From positions 124,001 to 188,000 of the forward strand of contig NZ_FMMP01000011.1 in NCBI RefSeq assembly GCF_900095725.1: a stretch of DNA of 64,000 nucleotides. Reading direction: 5' to 3'. The stretch is from Cellulosilyticum sp. I15G10I2 (GTDB lineage Bacteria > Bacillota > Clostridia > Lachnospirales > Cellulosilyticaceae). The number at the start of each line of letters is the position of its first letter. Position 1 is the stretch's first letter. A program made the position numbers and the translations under genes. Positions 18,470 to 29,224 of the stretch are shown here, one piece after another. The notes beneath the pieces are model-generated. The model ran no database searches. It was not told the DNA's origin and saw nothing but the letters and a program-made list of their open reading frames with translations.

Positions 18470-19399
18470 GTGTTTTATAATACAAAAGAGAAGATAAAAA
18501 AATATAATATTATTATTATTCCAGAAAGAGGAAGCCAAACTAAAAAAGTAAGTCTCTCAAACTTATGGATTAAAGGTATGGCTTCTTTGGTGTGTTTAAT
18601 AATTATTGTTATTTCGGCAAGCATTTATATCTTTTCAAATCGTTATCAAAATTTTAGCCAGGATTCCATGACTTTAAAAATGAAAAATGAATATATTAAA
18701 AATCTAGAAAAAGAAAATAAAGCTAAAGAAGAAAAGCTTCAGGATTACAAAGTATATCAAGACGCAATTAATGATAAAATGGAAAAGATAAATGATTTAG
18801 AAAAAGATATCAAAGATAAATTGGATAAAAGCCATTTTTTAAAAGAATCAAATGCATCAAATGATATGACCATCAGAGAAAGTCAGTCGATGGCTGTGAA
18901 TATGAGTATTCAGCAGAGTGACAGGCTTTCTATTGAGGCGATAGATGATAAAATAAAATCTCTTATGGCTATAAATGAAGAGCTGGACATAGTACTCGAA
19001 AAAGAACAATATATACCTTCTTTTATACCGGCTAAGGGCAGAATTACAAGCTATTTTGGTTCAAGGGAAAATCCTTTTACGAATAGAGGCGAAGAAAATC
19101 ACTCTGCAATAGATATTGCAAATGATTATGGAACTGAAATTCATGCTACGGCAAAAGGCAGAGTAGTTTATGCAGAATATAAAGGAGGATTTGGAAATGT
19201 TGTTTGTCTAGATCATGGCAATGGCCTTACAAGTCTGTATGGACATGCCTCAAAGCTTTTAGTTGAGCCGGGAGAGACCGTCAAAAAGGGACAAGTGATA
19301 GCACTTATGGGTTCTACAGGCAGATCTACAGGCCCTCACGTTCACTTTGAACTTAGAAAAAATGAAGTACCTATTGATCCAATAAGAATATTTGAGTAA
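18470..19399 (+). CDS. M23 family peptidase with coiled coil, membrane-anchored
   Basis: It starts at GTG 18470 after GGAAGG. There is one membrane segment (residues about 33-52), a long coiled coil (about 68-130), then an M23/LytM peptidase domain. The zinc ligands are visible: H-S-A-I-D (His and Asp) and the HVH of GPHVHFELR. It is a peptidoglycan endopeptidase or an EnvC/SpoIIQ-like activator. It is followed 12 bases later by a bactofilin gene, a frequent pairing in which bactofilin localises the wall enzyme. Confidence 0.9.
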   Translation: MFYNTKEKIKKYNIIIIPERGSQTKKVSLSNLWIKGMASLVCLIIIVISASIYIFSNRYQNFSQDSMTLKMKNEYIKNLEKENKAKEEKLQDYKVYQDAINDKMEKINDLEKDIKDKLDKSHFLKESNASNDMTIRESQSMAVNMSIQQSDRLSIEAIDDKIKSLMAINEELDIVLEKEQYIPSFIPAKGRITSYFGSRENPFTNRGEENHSAIDIANDYGTEIHATAKGRVVYAEYKGGFGNVVCLDHGNGLTSLYGHASKLLVEPGETVKKGQVIALMGSTGRSTGPHVHFELRKNEVPIDPIRIFE

Positions 19400-19411
19400 G
19401 GAGAGAAGCGT

Positions 19412-19804
19412 ATGTTTGGAGATTTAAAGGGAACGAGTAAAGAACAACAAAAATTAGTTAGAACTGATGTAGGCACGCTGATAGATACAACGGCATCCTT
19501 AAAAGGTGACATTGTAACAGAAGGGAATTTAAGAATAGATGGGAAATTTGAAGGGAACATCATTCAGGCTAGAGATGTTGTAGTAGGAGAAGGGGGCTTT
19601 ATACAAGGGGAAGTAAACTGTGAAACGATGGTTATCTATGGTACGGTTAAGGGCAATATTAAGTGCCAAGGACTTGTGGAAATTGCACCTGTTGGTAAAG
19701 TTTTTGGAGATATGGAAGTGAAGAGTATCTCGATAAAAGAAGGTGCTGTTTTTGAAGGCAAGAGTATCATGAATCAAAATCAGACACAACTAGAAATAGA
19801 ATAA
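19412..19804 (+). CDS. Bactofilin (polymer-forming cytoskeletal protein)
   Basis: This 130-residue protein has the repeated beta-helix pattern of the family (residues about 30-115: GDIVTEGNLRIDGKFEGNI, VVGEGGFIQGEV, VIYGTVKGNI). Bactofilins form nucleotide-independent filaments at the membrane. Close coupling to the M23 peptidase suggests the filament positions a cell-wall hydrolase. Confidence 0.92.
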   Translation: MFGDLKGTSKEQQKLVRTDVGTLIDTTASLKGDIVTEGNLRIDGKFEGNIIQARDVVVGEGGFIQGEVNCETMVIYGTVKGNIKCQGLVEIAPVGKVFGDMEVKSISIKEGAVFEGKSIMNQNQTQLEIE

Positions 19805-19818
19805 AAGCAATCTTAACA

Positions 19819-19854
19819 AGCTGTAGAGTAATGAACTCTATGGCTTTATTTTTT
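19819..19854 (+). terminator. Terminator after bactofilin
   Basis: The imperfect stem AGCTGTAGAGT / ACTCTATGGCT is followed by TTATTTTTT. Confidence 0.7.
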
Positions 19855-20056
19855 ATGTTATAAATAGTAGTAAAAAATTATCAGAAAAATATATATAAAT
19901 AGCACAAAGTATTTAACAATTAAAATTTTAAAAAAAGAAAAAAGCTTCAGAATACTGTGTTGCATAAATATGCAAGGAATGATACAATTTTTTTAGCATA
20001 TTAAATTGTCAAGGTAGCTTTGGCACCAGTAGTTTATCGGAGGGAGCAGTATAATT

Positions 20057-21355
20057 ATGAATTTCTGGCAAAGAGAAGAGACGGTAAGTTTAGATGAGAA
20101 AAAGGCTATACAATCTGAAAGATTATCTTTAACTGTTAATAGGGTTTATAAGCATGTACCTTTTTATCGTCAAAAGATGAAGGCGTTAGGGTTAAAGCCT
20201 GAAGATATTAAAAGTATTGATGACTTAAAGCATCTGCCCTTTACTACCAAACAAGATCTTAGAGATTACTATCCCTATGGGCTTTTTGCAGCTCCCATGG
20301 AAGAAGTTGTACGTATTCATGCTTCATCGGGTACGACGGGACAGCCGACAGTTGTTGGCTACACCAAAAATGATATTGCGATGTGGCAGGATATGATAGC
20401 TCGGTGTTTTACGGCTTATGGCATTACCAAAAATGATATTATTCAGAATGCTTATGGTTATGGACTCTTTACGGGTGGGCTGGGATGCCATCATGGGGCA
20501 GAACATCTAGGGGCAGCTGTAATTCCTATATCAGGAGGAAACACTAAAAAGCAAATTCAGCTGCTGCAGGAATTTGGTTCGACTGTTATAACTTGTACAC
20601 CTTCCTATGCTTTATATATAGGTGAAACAATGAAGAATATGGGCATTGATCCAAGAAGCACAAAGCTTAGAGTAGGGGTATTTGGTGCTGAGCCTTGGAC
20701 GGAGGAAATGAGAGAACAAATAGAGAGTCTTTTTGGTATTGAAGCCATGGATATTTATGGACTAAGTGAAGTATTAGGACCTGGCGTTGCATTTGACTGT
20801 ATGAAAAGAGCAGGCTTACATATTAATGATGATCATTTTGTACCTGAGGTTGTAGATGCAGATACACTAGAACCCCTTAAAAGCGGGGAATCCGGTGAGC
20901 TTGTCTTTACAATGATTACAAAAGAAGCATTGCCGCTTTTAAGATATAGAACCCGGGATATTACAAAGCTTTATACAGATAAGTGCGAATGTGGCAGAAC
21001 ACTTGTACGTATGGATAAGGTAACAGGACGCAGTGATGATATGCTTATTATAAGAGGGGTTAATGTTTTTCCTTCACAAATAGAAAGTATTATTTTAAAG
21101 GTAGCAGAAACAGCACCTCATTATGTACTGATTGTAGATAGAGTTAATAATCTTGATACCCTTGAAGTATGGGTAGAAGCTAAAGAAGGCTTATTTTCAG
21201 ATGCTATTAAATCATTAGAACGCGTAGAAAAACATATTACGAATGAGCTCTTTAGTCTGCTTGGACTTCATGTCAAAGTAAAATTGGTTGAGCCTAGAAC
21301 CATAGAGCGGAGTGAGGGCAAGGCAAAAAGGATTATAGATAAGAGAAAAAAATAG
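20057..21355 (+). CDS. paaK: Phenylacetate-CoA ligase, first copy
   Basis: It activates an aryl acid (phenylacetate or indoleacetate) to its CoA thioester. The ANL-family P-loop-like motif [16 protein letters not shown] lies near residue 93, the A5/A7-type motifs are [10 protein letters not shown] and YRTRDIT, and the C-terminus has [12 protein letters not shown]. The 432-residue length is typical. GGAGGGAG precedes ATG 20057. The next gene is a close paralogue. Confidence 0.92.
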   Translation: MNFWQREETVSLDEKKAIQSERLSLTVNRVYKHVPFYRQKMKALGLKPEDIKSIDDLKHLPFTTKQDLRDYYPYGLFAAPMEEVVRIHASSGTTGQPTVVGYTKNDIAMWQDMIARCFTAYGITKNDIIQNAYGYGLFTGGLGCHHGAEHLGAAVIPISGGNTKKQIQLLQEFGSTVITCTPSYALYIGETMKNMGIDPRSTKLRVGVFGAEPWTEEMREQIESLFGIEAMDIYGLSEVLGPGVAFDCMKRAGLHINDDHFVPEVVDADTLEPLKSGESGELVFTMITKEALPLLRYRTRDITKLYTDKCECGRTLVRMDKVTGRSDDMLIIRGVNVFPSQIESIILKVAETAPHYVLIVDRVNNLDTLEVWVEAKEGLFSDAIKSLERVEKHITNELFSLLGLHVKVKLVEPRTIERSEGKAKRIIDKRKK

Positions 21356-21368
21356 GGAGTGATAACAG

Positions 21369-22673
21369 GTGATCTGGCAACAAGAGGAGTGTCTCTCAAG
21401 AGATGAAATGCATGCACTGCAGAGTAAAAGATTAATAGATACGGTAAATAGAGTTTATCAAAATGTGCCGTTTTATAAAAGTAAGATGGATGAACTAGGA
21501 ATAGAGACTGGAGATATTAAAGATATTGATGATATTATCAAGCTACCGTTTACGACAAAGCAAGATCTAAGAGATAATTATCCTTATAAGTTATTTGCCG
21601 TACCTATGAAAAAGGTAACGCGGGTACATGCTTCATCGGGAACAACAGGGAAACCAACTGTTGTAGGCTATACCCAAAACGATTTAGCGTTGTGGTCGGA
21701 TTGTATTGCACGGTTTTATGCGGCAATGGGAGTTACAGAGGATGATGTGGTGCAAAATGCTCTTGGGTATGGTTTTTTCACAGGAGGGCTTGGTTTTCAT
21801 TATGGGGCAGAAAGATTTGGGGCAACTATAGTGCCTATTTCAACAGGCAATACGAAAAAACAGATACAAGTTATGCAGGAGTTTGGAAGTACTATTTTAG
21901 TCTGTACGCCTTCATATGCAGTTTATCTTGGAGAGAGTATGAAGGGACTAGGAATTGACCCAAGAAGTATTGGCATTAAGGCAGCGCCGCTTGGTGGAGA
22001 GCCTTGGACCTATGAAATGAGAGCTCAGATCGAAGATCTATGGGGGATGAAAGCCCATGATAGCTATGGGCTTAGTGAGATTATAGGACCAGGGGTAGCT
22101 TTTGAGTGTCAGCAGCAGAATCATTTACATATTAATGAAGACCATTTTTTTCCGGAGATTATTCATGTAGATACACTTGAAGCGGTGCCTTATGGAGAAG
22201 CGGGAGAACTTGTTTTTACATGTATTACAAAGGAAGCACTCCCGCTTTTGAGATATAGAACAAGAGATATTTCAAGCTTAATAGATACACCGTGTGGCTG
22301 CGGAAGAACAACCACTCGGATGACAAAGTGTGCAGGGCGGACAGACGACATGCTTATTATAAGAGGCGTCAATGTATTCCCATCACAAATAGAAAGTGTA
22401 CTGCTTAACTTAGGAGAAACAGCGCCCCATTATGTGTTGATAGTTGATAAAGTTAATAATCTTGATACCCTTGAAGTGTGGGTGGAAGGAAAAGAAGGCG
22501 TTACTTTTGTAGATGGTATGCGGCATATGAAAGCAATTGAGAAAAAAATTACTGATGAAATAAGAAGTGTACTAGGTATTCAAGTTAAAGTTAAGCTCGT
22601 AGAACATAAAACAATAGAGCGCAGTGAAGGAAAGGCTAAGCGTATTATTGACAGGAGAAATCAAAAAATATAA
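21369..22673 (+). CDS. paaK: Phenylacetate-CoA ligase, second copy
   Basis: The 434-residue paralogue of the previous gene starts at GTG 21369 only 13 bases after it. The same motifs are present ([45 protein letters not shown]). The two copies are alike throughout, which points to tandem duplication, perhaps with divergence toward different aryl acids from aromatic amino acids. Confidence 0.92.
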   Translation: MIWQQEECLSRDEMHALQSKRLIDTVNRVYQNVPFYKSKMDELGIETGDIKDIDDIIKLPFTTKQDLRDNYPYKLFAVPMKKVTRVHASSGTTGKPTVVGYTQNDLALWSDCIARFYAAMGVTEDDVVQNALGYGFFTGGLGFHYGAERFGATIVPISTGNTKKQIQVMQEFGSTILVCTPSYAVYLGESMKGLGIDPRSIGIKAAPLGGEPWTYEMRAQIEDLWGMKAHDSYGLSEIIGPGVAFECQQQNHLHINEDHFFPEIIHVDTLEAVPYGEAGELVFTCITKEALPLLRYRTRDISSLIDTPCGCGRTTTRMTKCAGRTDDMLIIRGVNVFPSQIESVLLNLGETAPHYVLIVDKVNNLDTLEVWVEGKEGVTFVDGMRHMKAIEKKITDEIRSVLGIQVKVKLVEHKTIERSEGKAKRIIDRRNQKI

Positions 22674-22698
22674 TAAGGATATAAGAGGAGGCAATAGT

Positions 22699-23124
22699 AT
22701 GATTATAGAGCAACTTTCAGTATTTATAGAAAACAAGTCGGGAAGAATATATGAGGTTATGCAAATATTAGGGGATGCCAATATTAATGTATCTGCACTC
22801 TCGATAGCAGATACATCTGACTATGGCATTATCAGACTGATTATAAGTGATCCTGAGAGTGGGATTAAGCTGCTTAAAGCGCAAGACTTTTCTGTACAGA
22901 CAACTCCAGTAATTTGCTGTAAAGTACCCAATGCACCAGGAGGACTTAAAAGGATGCTGGCATATTTAACGCAAGATAATATTAGTATAGAATACATGTA
23001 TGCTTTCTCAGTAGGTGATGATGCTTCTGTCATACTTAGAACTGAGGATTGCAATAAGACTATTGAATGCTTATCAAGACATAAGATGGAACTTATGAGT
23101 GCAAGTGACATTTATCAACTATAA
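22699..23124 (+). CDS. Tandem ACT-domain protein
   Basis: The protein has 142 residues and two ACT-like repeats, beginning at about residues 3 and 70 (QLSVFIENKSGRIYEVMQIL and VPNAPGGLKRMLAYL). ATG 22699 follows GAGGAGG; an earlier in-frame start overlaps the ligase gene and has no SD. Such proteins accompany phenylacetate-CoA ligase and indolepyruvate oxidoreductase genes and are thought to sense amino acids. An aromatic amino acid ligand is inferred. Confidence 0.87.
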   Translation: MIIEQLSVFIENKSGRIYEVMQILGDANINVSALSIADTSDYGIIRLIISDPESGIKLLKAQDFSVQTTPVICCKVPNAPGGLKRMLAYLTQDNISIEYMYAFSVGDDASVILRTEDCNKTIECLSRHKMELMSASDIYQL

Positions 23125-23127
23125 TAC

Positions 23128-23159
23128 ATATCCCCTGCTTCTAAAAAAACAGGGGATAT
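23128..23159 (+). terminator. Hairpin after the ACT gene
   Basis: Stem ATATCCCCTG / CAGGGGATAT closes an A-rich loop. It lacks a clear T tract, so it may be a weak terminator. Confidence 0.5.
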
Positions 23160-23282
23160 AACAATTTGCGACAAAATTTGTGGATAGAAGTTGTAATACT
23201 TGCGTTCAAGTGATAAAATACTATTATAAGATGTAGTTAATCTAGGGGATAGATGCTATATACTATACTAGGAGGCTTGAGT

Positions 23283-25061
23283 ATGAAGAAGATTAGTACT
23301 AAAATTCTGCTGTTATCTATTATTAATTCGCTTACAGTTATGATTATTTTAAGTGGTATTGCTATTTGGGGGCTCGTTAGTATGCAAGGTTCATATGTAG
23401 ACGAACTAGAAACAACGATTAGAGCTGATTTTGACCACTTAATTGAAACTCAGGTTCAGAGTGCAGTAAGCTTAGTGCAAAATTATTATGATCAATATAA
23501 AAATGGAGAAATGAGTTTAGAGCAAGCTAAAGAAATGTCAGCTTCATCTATTAGAAATCTTAGGTATGGACAAGATGGTTATTTTTGGATTGATACCTTT
23601 GAAGGGGTAAATGTAGTTCTTCTAGGAAATGATACAGAGGGTACCAATAGACTAGAAGCCGTAGATGAAAAAGGCAATTATTTAATTAAAACTATCATTG
23701 AAAACGGAAAAAAAGAGGGCGGTGGGTTTTCGGACTACTATTTCGCAAAAAAAGGTGGTAATGAACCTCTGCCAAAAAGATCTTATTCCTTAGCTTTTGA
23801 ACCTTTTGAATGGGTTATTGGTACGGGGAATTATACAGACGATATAGATGTAATCATAAAAAATGAAAAAGAGGAAATTGCAAAGGCGGCAAAAGAAAAA
23901 ATCTTTTTATTACTCTTGCTATCTGTTACCTTAGCGGCTGGATTTGCGGGAATTTCTTTGTTTGTTGGCAAAAAAATATCAAGACCTATAGAAGATGCTG
24001 CAAAAACTATTAAGCAATTTGCTTTAGGAGACTTTATGGTTGAAATACCAGATAAGTATTTAAAGAAAAAGGATGAAATTGGTCTCATATCTCATTCTTT
24101 AAAACAAATGTCTGTATCTATTAAGATGATGCTAGCAGAAGTAAGAGCTGAATCTATTGCTTCAATGCAGGTGATTCATAAAGTAAGCACTCAAATACAC
24201 AGTTTACAAAACAAATTTAATGAAGTAGTACAAGAAACCCATCATTTATCAATGGGAATGGAACAGACAGCGGCGGCCTCAGAGCAGATGAATGCAACAT
24301 CAAACGAGATAGAAACAGCAGCAAGTTCCGTTGCAGAGAAATCCCAAGAAGGCATGAGGGCTGTTAATGATATGGCTAAAAAAGCCACTGAGATCCAAGC
24401 AAGTGTTAGTGAATCAGAGAAGAATGCTCTGAAAATAATAACAGAGACTAAAAGTCAATTGGAAGAAGCCATTGAAGAATCAAAAGCTGTAGAGAAGATT
24501 ACGGTTTTATCAGATGCGATACTGCAGATTACCTCTCAAACTAATCTGCTTGCACTGAATGCAGCAATTGAAGCGGCAAGAGCTGGGGAAGTTGGCAGGG
24601 GATTTGCTGTGGTTGCAGATGAAATCAGAAAGCTGGCAGAAGACTCAAGGCAGACAGTTACTCAAATACAATCTATTACTGAAGTCATAACAAATACTGT
24701 TCAGAATCTATCTTCAAGTTCCAGCAAATTACTTGATTTTGTTTCACATGGTGTAAAAAAAGATTATGCTTTTATGCTGGATATAGCAGAACAATATAAT
24801 GAAGATGCAGAAGGCATGGACGCGTTAGTCGCAGATTTTAGTGCTACATCAGAAGAATTATTAGCTTCAATACAAGAAATGATGAAAGTAATAGATGGCA
24901 TTACTGAGGCAACTGTTGAAGGGGCATCGGGAACAACAGCTATTGCACAAAAGTCAGACTTTGCGCTTGAAAGAACAAATGAGATAGTGCATATGCTTGG
25001 AGCAGTAAGAGAAGGGGCAGAAACCTTATCCCGTGCAGTAGAAAAGTTTAATATAGAATAA
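23283..25061 (+). CDS. Methyl-accepting chemotaxis protein with single Cache domain
   Basis: The receptor has 592 residues from ATG 23283 (SD AGGAGG). Order: TM1 (about 10-33), an extracellular sCache-type sensor (about 40-190; marks [12 protein letters not shown] and [10 protein letters not shown]), TM2 (about 205-227), HAMP, then the cytoplasmic signalling domain with the hairpin tip [20 protein letters not shown]. The tip binds CheA/CheW. The ligand is unknown, though sCache_2 domains often bind small organic acids. A terminator follows. Confidence 0.94.
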   Translation: MKKISTKILLLSIINSLTVMIILSGIAIWGLVSMQGSYVDELETTIRADFDHLIETQVQSAVSLVQNYYDQYKNGEMSLEQAKEMSASSIRNLRYGQDGYFWIDTFEGVNVVLLGNDTEGTNRLEAVDEKGNYLIKTIIENGKKEGGGFSDYYFAKKGGNEPLPKRSYSLAFEPFEWVIGTGNYTDDIDVIIKNEKEEIAKAAKEKIFLLLLLSVTLAAGFAGISLFVGKKISRPIEDAAKTIKQFALGDFMVEIPDKYLKKKDEIGLISHSLKQMSVSIKMMLAEVRAESIASMQVIHKVSTQIHSLQNKFNEVVQETHHLSMGMEQTAAASEQMNATSNEIETAASSVAEKSQEGMRAVNDMAKKATEIQASVSESEKNALKIITETKSQLEEAIEESKAVEKITVLSDAILQITSQTNLLALNAAIEAARAGEVGRGFAVVADEIRKLAEDSRQTVTQIQSITEVITNTVQNLSSSSSKLLDFVSHGVKKDYAFMLDIAEQYNEDAEGMDALVADFSATSEELLASIQEMMKVIDGITEATVEGASGTTAIAQKSDFALERTNEIVHMLGAVREGAETLSRAVEKFNIE

Positions 25062-25075
25062 AGACAAAGTAAAAT

Positions 25076-25096
25076 GCGGGCAGATGCCCGCTTTTT
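25076..25096 (+). terminator. Terminator after the chemoreceptor gene
   Basis: Compact GC stem GCGGGC / GCCCGC with a four-base loop, followed by TTTTT. Confidence 0.9.
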
Positions 25097-25204
25097 CTCT
25101 GCAAGAAATTTTAAAAAAAATAGTATAGTAACTTATATTTATAGTGTCCATTTGCTTTAAGAAACATATTATATAGTACAATCAATCTTAAAGGAGTGTT
25201 TTTT

Positions 25205-25561
25205 ATGGCAAAAAGATGTTGTTATTCTGATGGGTGGAGACATGGGGACTATACAAACGATATCGACGATTCTTTCAACAGATATTCAAATGATATTTTT
25301 CAAATTCTAGCTCAGATTCAAGCACAACTTCAAGTACAGGCACAATTACAAGAACAAATTCAGGAGCAGCTTCAAGAACAATTGCAAATTCAAGTTCAAG
25401 TGCAAGCGCAAATCCAAGCACAAGCACAAGCGCAAGTCCAAGCACAGGGTCAAGAGACAACCGATACAGATACCACTACAAATACCAATACGTCTACATC
25501 TAGCCTGATAACCATTAATTTCCTTCCATTTGTAGATGACGCTGTTACACCAGCACCATAA
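25205..25561 (+). CDS. Glutamine-rich repeat protein of unknown function
   Basis: The 119-residue protein starts at ATG 25205 after AAAGGAG. The N-terminus is Cys/Asp/Tyr-rich (MAKRCCYSDGWRHGDY). Residues about 38-83 alternate Gln with Leu, Ile, Val or Ala (units such as QAQLQVQAQL). A Thr/Asp/Asn-rich linker and a hydrophobic end (ITINFLPFVDD) follow. The alternation favours a beta-strand or amyloid-like stack, or a helix; sequence does not decide. I do not recognise a family. A structural or spore-coat-like role is possible but unproven. Confidence 0.6.
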   Translation: MAKRCCYSDGWRHGDYTNDIDDSFNRYSNDIFQILAQIQAQLQVQAQLQEQIQEQLQEQLQIQVQVQAQIQAQAQAQVQAQGQETTDTDTTTNTNTSTSSLITINFLPFVDDAVTPAP

Positions 25562-25667
25562 AGGAGTTATTAAATTGGATATGAGATGATTTTTTTCATA
25601 GATTAGGGGACGAGCTTCCTGTAAATGTATGAAAAAGCAAATTTTACCTTTTATCTAGGTGATGATT

Positions 25668-25713
25668 AAGAAAGGAGAACTACTTAGAGGATATGCAGGT
25701 AGTTCTCCTTCTT
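25668..25713. terminator. Long hairpin between the Q-rich gene and the MCP-tip-like gene
   Basis: Stem AAGAAAGGAGAACTAC / GTAGTTCTCCTTCTT with a 15-base loop lies in a 245-base gene-free gap. The T content after it is poor, so it may be a processed or regulatory hairpin. Confidence 0.45.
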
Positions 25714-25805
25714 AATACTAAAGATCCTTTCTGGGGTAAGTAGGAAATAATGTTAAAAGTTTCATGAGAATAAAATTATAAAGTAAGACAAGAGGTGTTA
25801 AAATT

Positions 25806-26204
25806 ATGGCTAAGGGAATTAATCTAATTAAAACGAATATAGTACAATCTGAAAAAAGTACTAAAGATATTATATTACAAACTAAAAAAATATTAGAAAA
25901 ATCACTAGCGCAATCACAATATGGAGAGAATGTTACGCCACTCTTAAATGCAGTGCTTCAAATTGTTACGCAAATTAGCCAGCTTGCACTTGATGCTGCT
26001 ATAGAAACAATGGAACAAGGTGAGGTTCAGAACGATGGGAATGTAGTTATAGAGAGTTCAAAAAATACACTTAAGGAAATAGAGGACATTAATGAAATAA
26101 TTAAAAACTCACTGGAAAATCTATCGTTAAGTTCAGAGAGTTTGGTTGAATTTGCCGGTAAGGATATTAAAAATATTTTATCTATGTATACACCGAAGAA
26201 ATAA
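25806..26204 (+). CDS. Small stand-alone protein resembling a degenerate chemoreceptor signalling tip
   Basis: The protein has 132 residues, no membrane segment and no sensor domain, and is wholly helical in appearance. The stretch QIVTQISQLALDAAIETMEQG matches the tip of the chemoreceptor encoded 0.8 kb upstream ([17 protein letters not shown]). The following part (DINEIIKNSLENLSLSSESL) matches that receptor's [19 protein letters not shown] region. SD AAGAGGTG precedes ATG 25806. Key tip residues are changed, so CheA coupling may be lost. It could be a truncated paralogue or a soluble modulator. Confidence 0.6.
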   Translation: MAKGINLIKTNIVQSEKSTKDIILQTKKILEKSLAQSQYGENVTPLLNAVLQIVTQISQLALDAAIETMEQGEVQNDGNVVIESSKNTLKEIEDINEIIKNSLENLSLSSESLVEFAGKDIKNILSMYTPKK

Positions 26205-26412
26205 AATAGGAGCAGTTTTTTGAAATAAATGATGCTAGATTACACGTTGCATCAAACTTTGTTTCAAGGAACTGCTATTATTTGCGTACTTTTGTGAATT
26301 AAGAGCTTGATAGCGACGTATTTTGACATAAATTATGGAAATAAGATGAAACAGTTGTAATTCTCGTGCAGATGATTTAGTATAGTAAAGATACTGTATG
26401 GGAGGCTTGAGC

Positions 26413-27342
26413 GTGTTACATTATATTTTTACAATTGTAAATCAAATATTTATTATGTTTTTACTTATGTTAGTTGGATATATTTTAAGTAAAAAAAATA
26501 TATTAACTGAAGAAGGCACTAAGCAGATTTCTACATTACTTATGATGATTGTAACACCGGCGGTTATTATTGCTTCTTATCAAAGAGAATTTGAATATAA
26601 ATTGGCAAAGATGCTTCTTATTTCATTTGCACTAGGATTAATTGCATATGCTGTACCTATTATTATAGGGAGTGTGTTATTTAAAACGGATAAAACTATA
26701 GATTTTCAAGATAAGCGTATGTGCCTTGTTTTTTCAAATAATGGATTTATGGCTATTCCTCTATTGCAAGCGCTGCTTGGCAGTATAGGAGTGTTTTTAG
26801 GTTCGGCACATATTGTACTTGGGAATGTATTTCTCTGGACCTATGGCGCAAAAACCATGGGCAGAGAAAAATATCAAATCAACTTAAAAACAGCTCTGAT
26901 TAACCCAGGAACTCTTGCGATGCTTGGTGGACTCTTAGTATTTATTTCGCCTGTAAAACTACCGAATACTTTGTATCAAGTATTTAATTATATTGGGGCA
27001 ATTAATATGCCACTTGCTATGATGGTTCTGGGAGCCTTTTTAGCAAAAACAGACTTTATCAGTTGCTTTACAGATAAATCTATTTATACTATAAGTATTT
27101 ATAAATTAGTACTAGTACCAGCTGTTCTTATGGGAGTTCTTCACAGCATTTCAGCAGATCAGATAGTGACGGCAACACTACTTATAGGAGCAGCAGCGCC
27201 TACCGGAATTGTTGCGCCTATGTTTGCGCAGCGTTTTAATACAAAATATCTTTATAGTACAAAAGTTGTTACAGTAACAACGCTGCTGTGCATCATGACT
27301 ATGCCAGTTTTTCTAACAATCATAGAATTTTTTTGGAAGTAG
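26413..27342 (+). CDS. AEC family (auxin efflux carrier-like) transporter
   Basis: The protein has 309 residues and about ten membrane segments. The N-terminal AEC pattern (QIFIMFLLMLVGYILSKK, then LLMMIVTPAVII) and the C-terminal repeat with GAAAPTGIVAPMFAQRF are typical. It transports an organic acid or similar anion. GTG 26413 is chosen because GGAGG lies eight bases upstream. It is followed by the S-box region of metY. Confidence 0.88.
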   Translation: MLHYIFTIVNQIFIMFLLMLVGYILSKKNILTEEGTKQISTLLMMIVTPAVIIASYQREFEYKLAKMLLISFALGLIAYAVPIIIGSVLFKTDKTIDFQDKRMCLVFSNNGFMAIPLLQALLGSIGVFLGSAHIVLGNVFLWTYGAKTMGREKYQINLKTALINPGTLAMLGGLLVFISPVKLPNTLYQVFNYIGAINMPLAMMVLGAFLAKTDFISCFTDKSIYTISIYKLVLVPAVLMGVLHSISADQIVTATLLIGAAAPTGIVAPMFAQRFNTKYLYSTKVVTVTTLLCIMTMPVFLTIIEFFWK

Positions 27343-27366
27343 TAAAAAATAAAAAATAAAAAAGTA

Positions 27367-27395
27367 TTGACACAGTAATATTATAGGAATACAAT
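27367..27395 (+). promoter_or_regulatory. metY promoter
   Basis: -35 TTGACA (27367-27372), 17-base spacer, -10 TACAAT (27390-27395), directly upstream of the S-box aptamer. Confidence 0.85.
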
Positions 27396-27412
27396 GGTAT
27401 AAATTAAATATG

Positions 27413-27512
27413 CTTATCGAGAGAGGTGGAGGGACTGGCCCGAGGATACCCAGCAACCGTCATTACATTTGTGACAAGGTGCTAATTCCAGCAGGATAAT
27501 CCTGAGAGATAA
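27413..27512 (+). promoter_or_regulatory. SAM-I (S-box) riboswitch aptamer
   Basis: The 5' CTTATCGAGAGAGGTGGAGG block, the ACTGGCCC and CAGCAACC elements, the AAGGTGCTAATTCCAGC stretch, and the closing GAGAGATAAG are all present in order. P1 is closed by CTTATC / GATAAG. It senses S-adenosylmethionine and ends transcription of the downstream metY gene when SAM is high. Confidence 0.96.
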
Positions 27513-27523
27513 GGTTGAGTAAG

Positions 27524-27556
27524 TAACCGCCCTCTTCTCAGGAAGAGGGCGGTTTG
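27524..27556 (+). terminator. S-box expression-platform terminator
   Basis: Stem AACCGCCCTCTTC / GAAGAGGGCGGTT with loop TCAG, followed by a T-rich run. It lies 12 bases after the aptamer. Confidence 0.92.
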
Positions 27557-27697
27557 ATATTTTATAGCCCCTTATTGAAGCATATTAAAAATTTAATGTT
27601 GTTTCTCAGAATAATTTCACATTAAATAACATCATGAATAAGTTAACTTTAAAATGTGAAATCTATAGGATCAAAATAAAAAATATAAATTCAATAG

Positions 27698-28990
<1,293 letters not shown>

Positions 28991-29017
28991 TAGTATTTTA
29001 ACTTACTAGAAAACTAG

Positions 29018-29062
29018 AGGCTGGTTTCTAATCTTATTTATAAGGTATAGAGCCAGCCTTTT
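29018..29062 (+). terminator. Terminator after metY
   Basis: Stem AGGCTGG / CCAGCCT with an inner imperfect stem, followed by TTTTATTT. Confidence 0.8.
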
Positions 29063-29224
29063 ATTTGAAAACGACTACAAAGTGATTGGATAAAAGGGAG
29101 AAAAAAAGTTGCGCTATTTAATGAAGCGGTAGACAATTTAGTAAAATAGTTTTAAAATAATAATGATAATTTATTTTAAAACACTGCATCTTTTAAAAAG
29201 AGTGGTAGTTTAGGGAGGCTTTTT

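Noticed and set aside
23275-26415. Identical GGAGGCTTGAG before the chemoreceptor gene and the AEC transporter gene as a shared regulatory element
   Set aside because: It is an SD plus a few bases; no wider similarity around the two sites.
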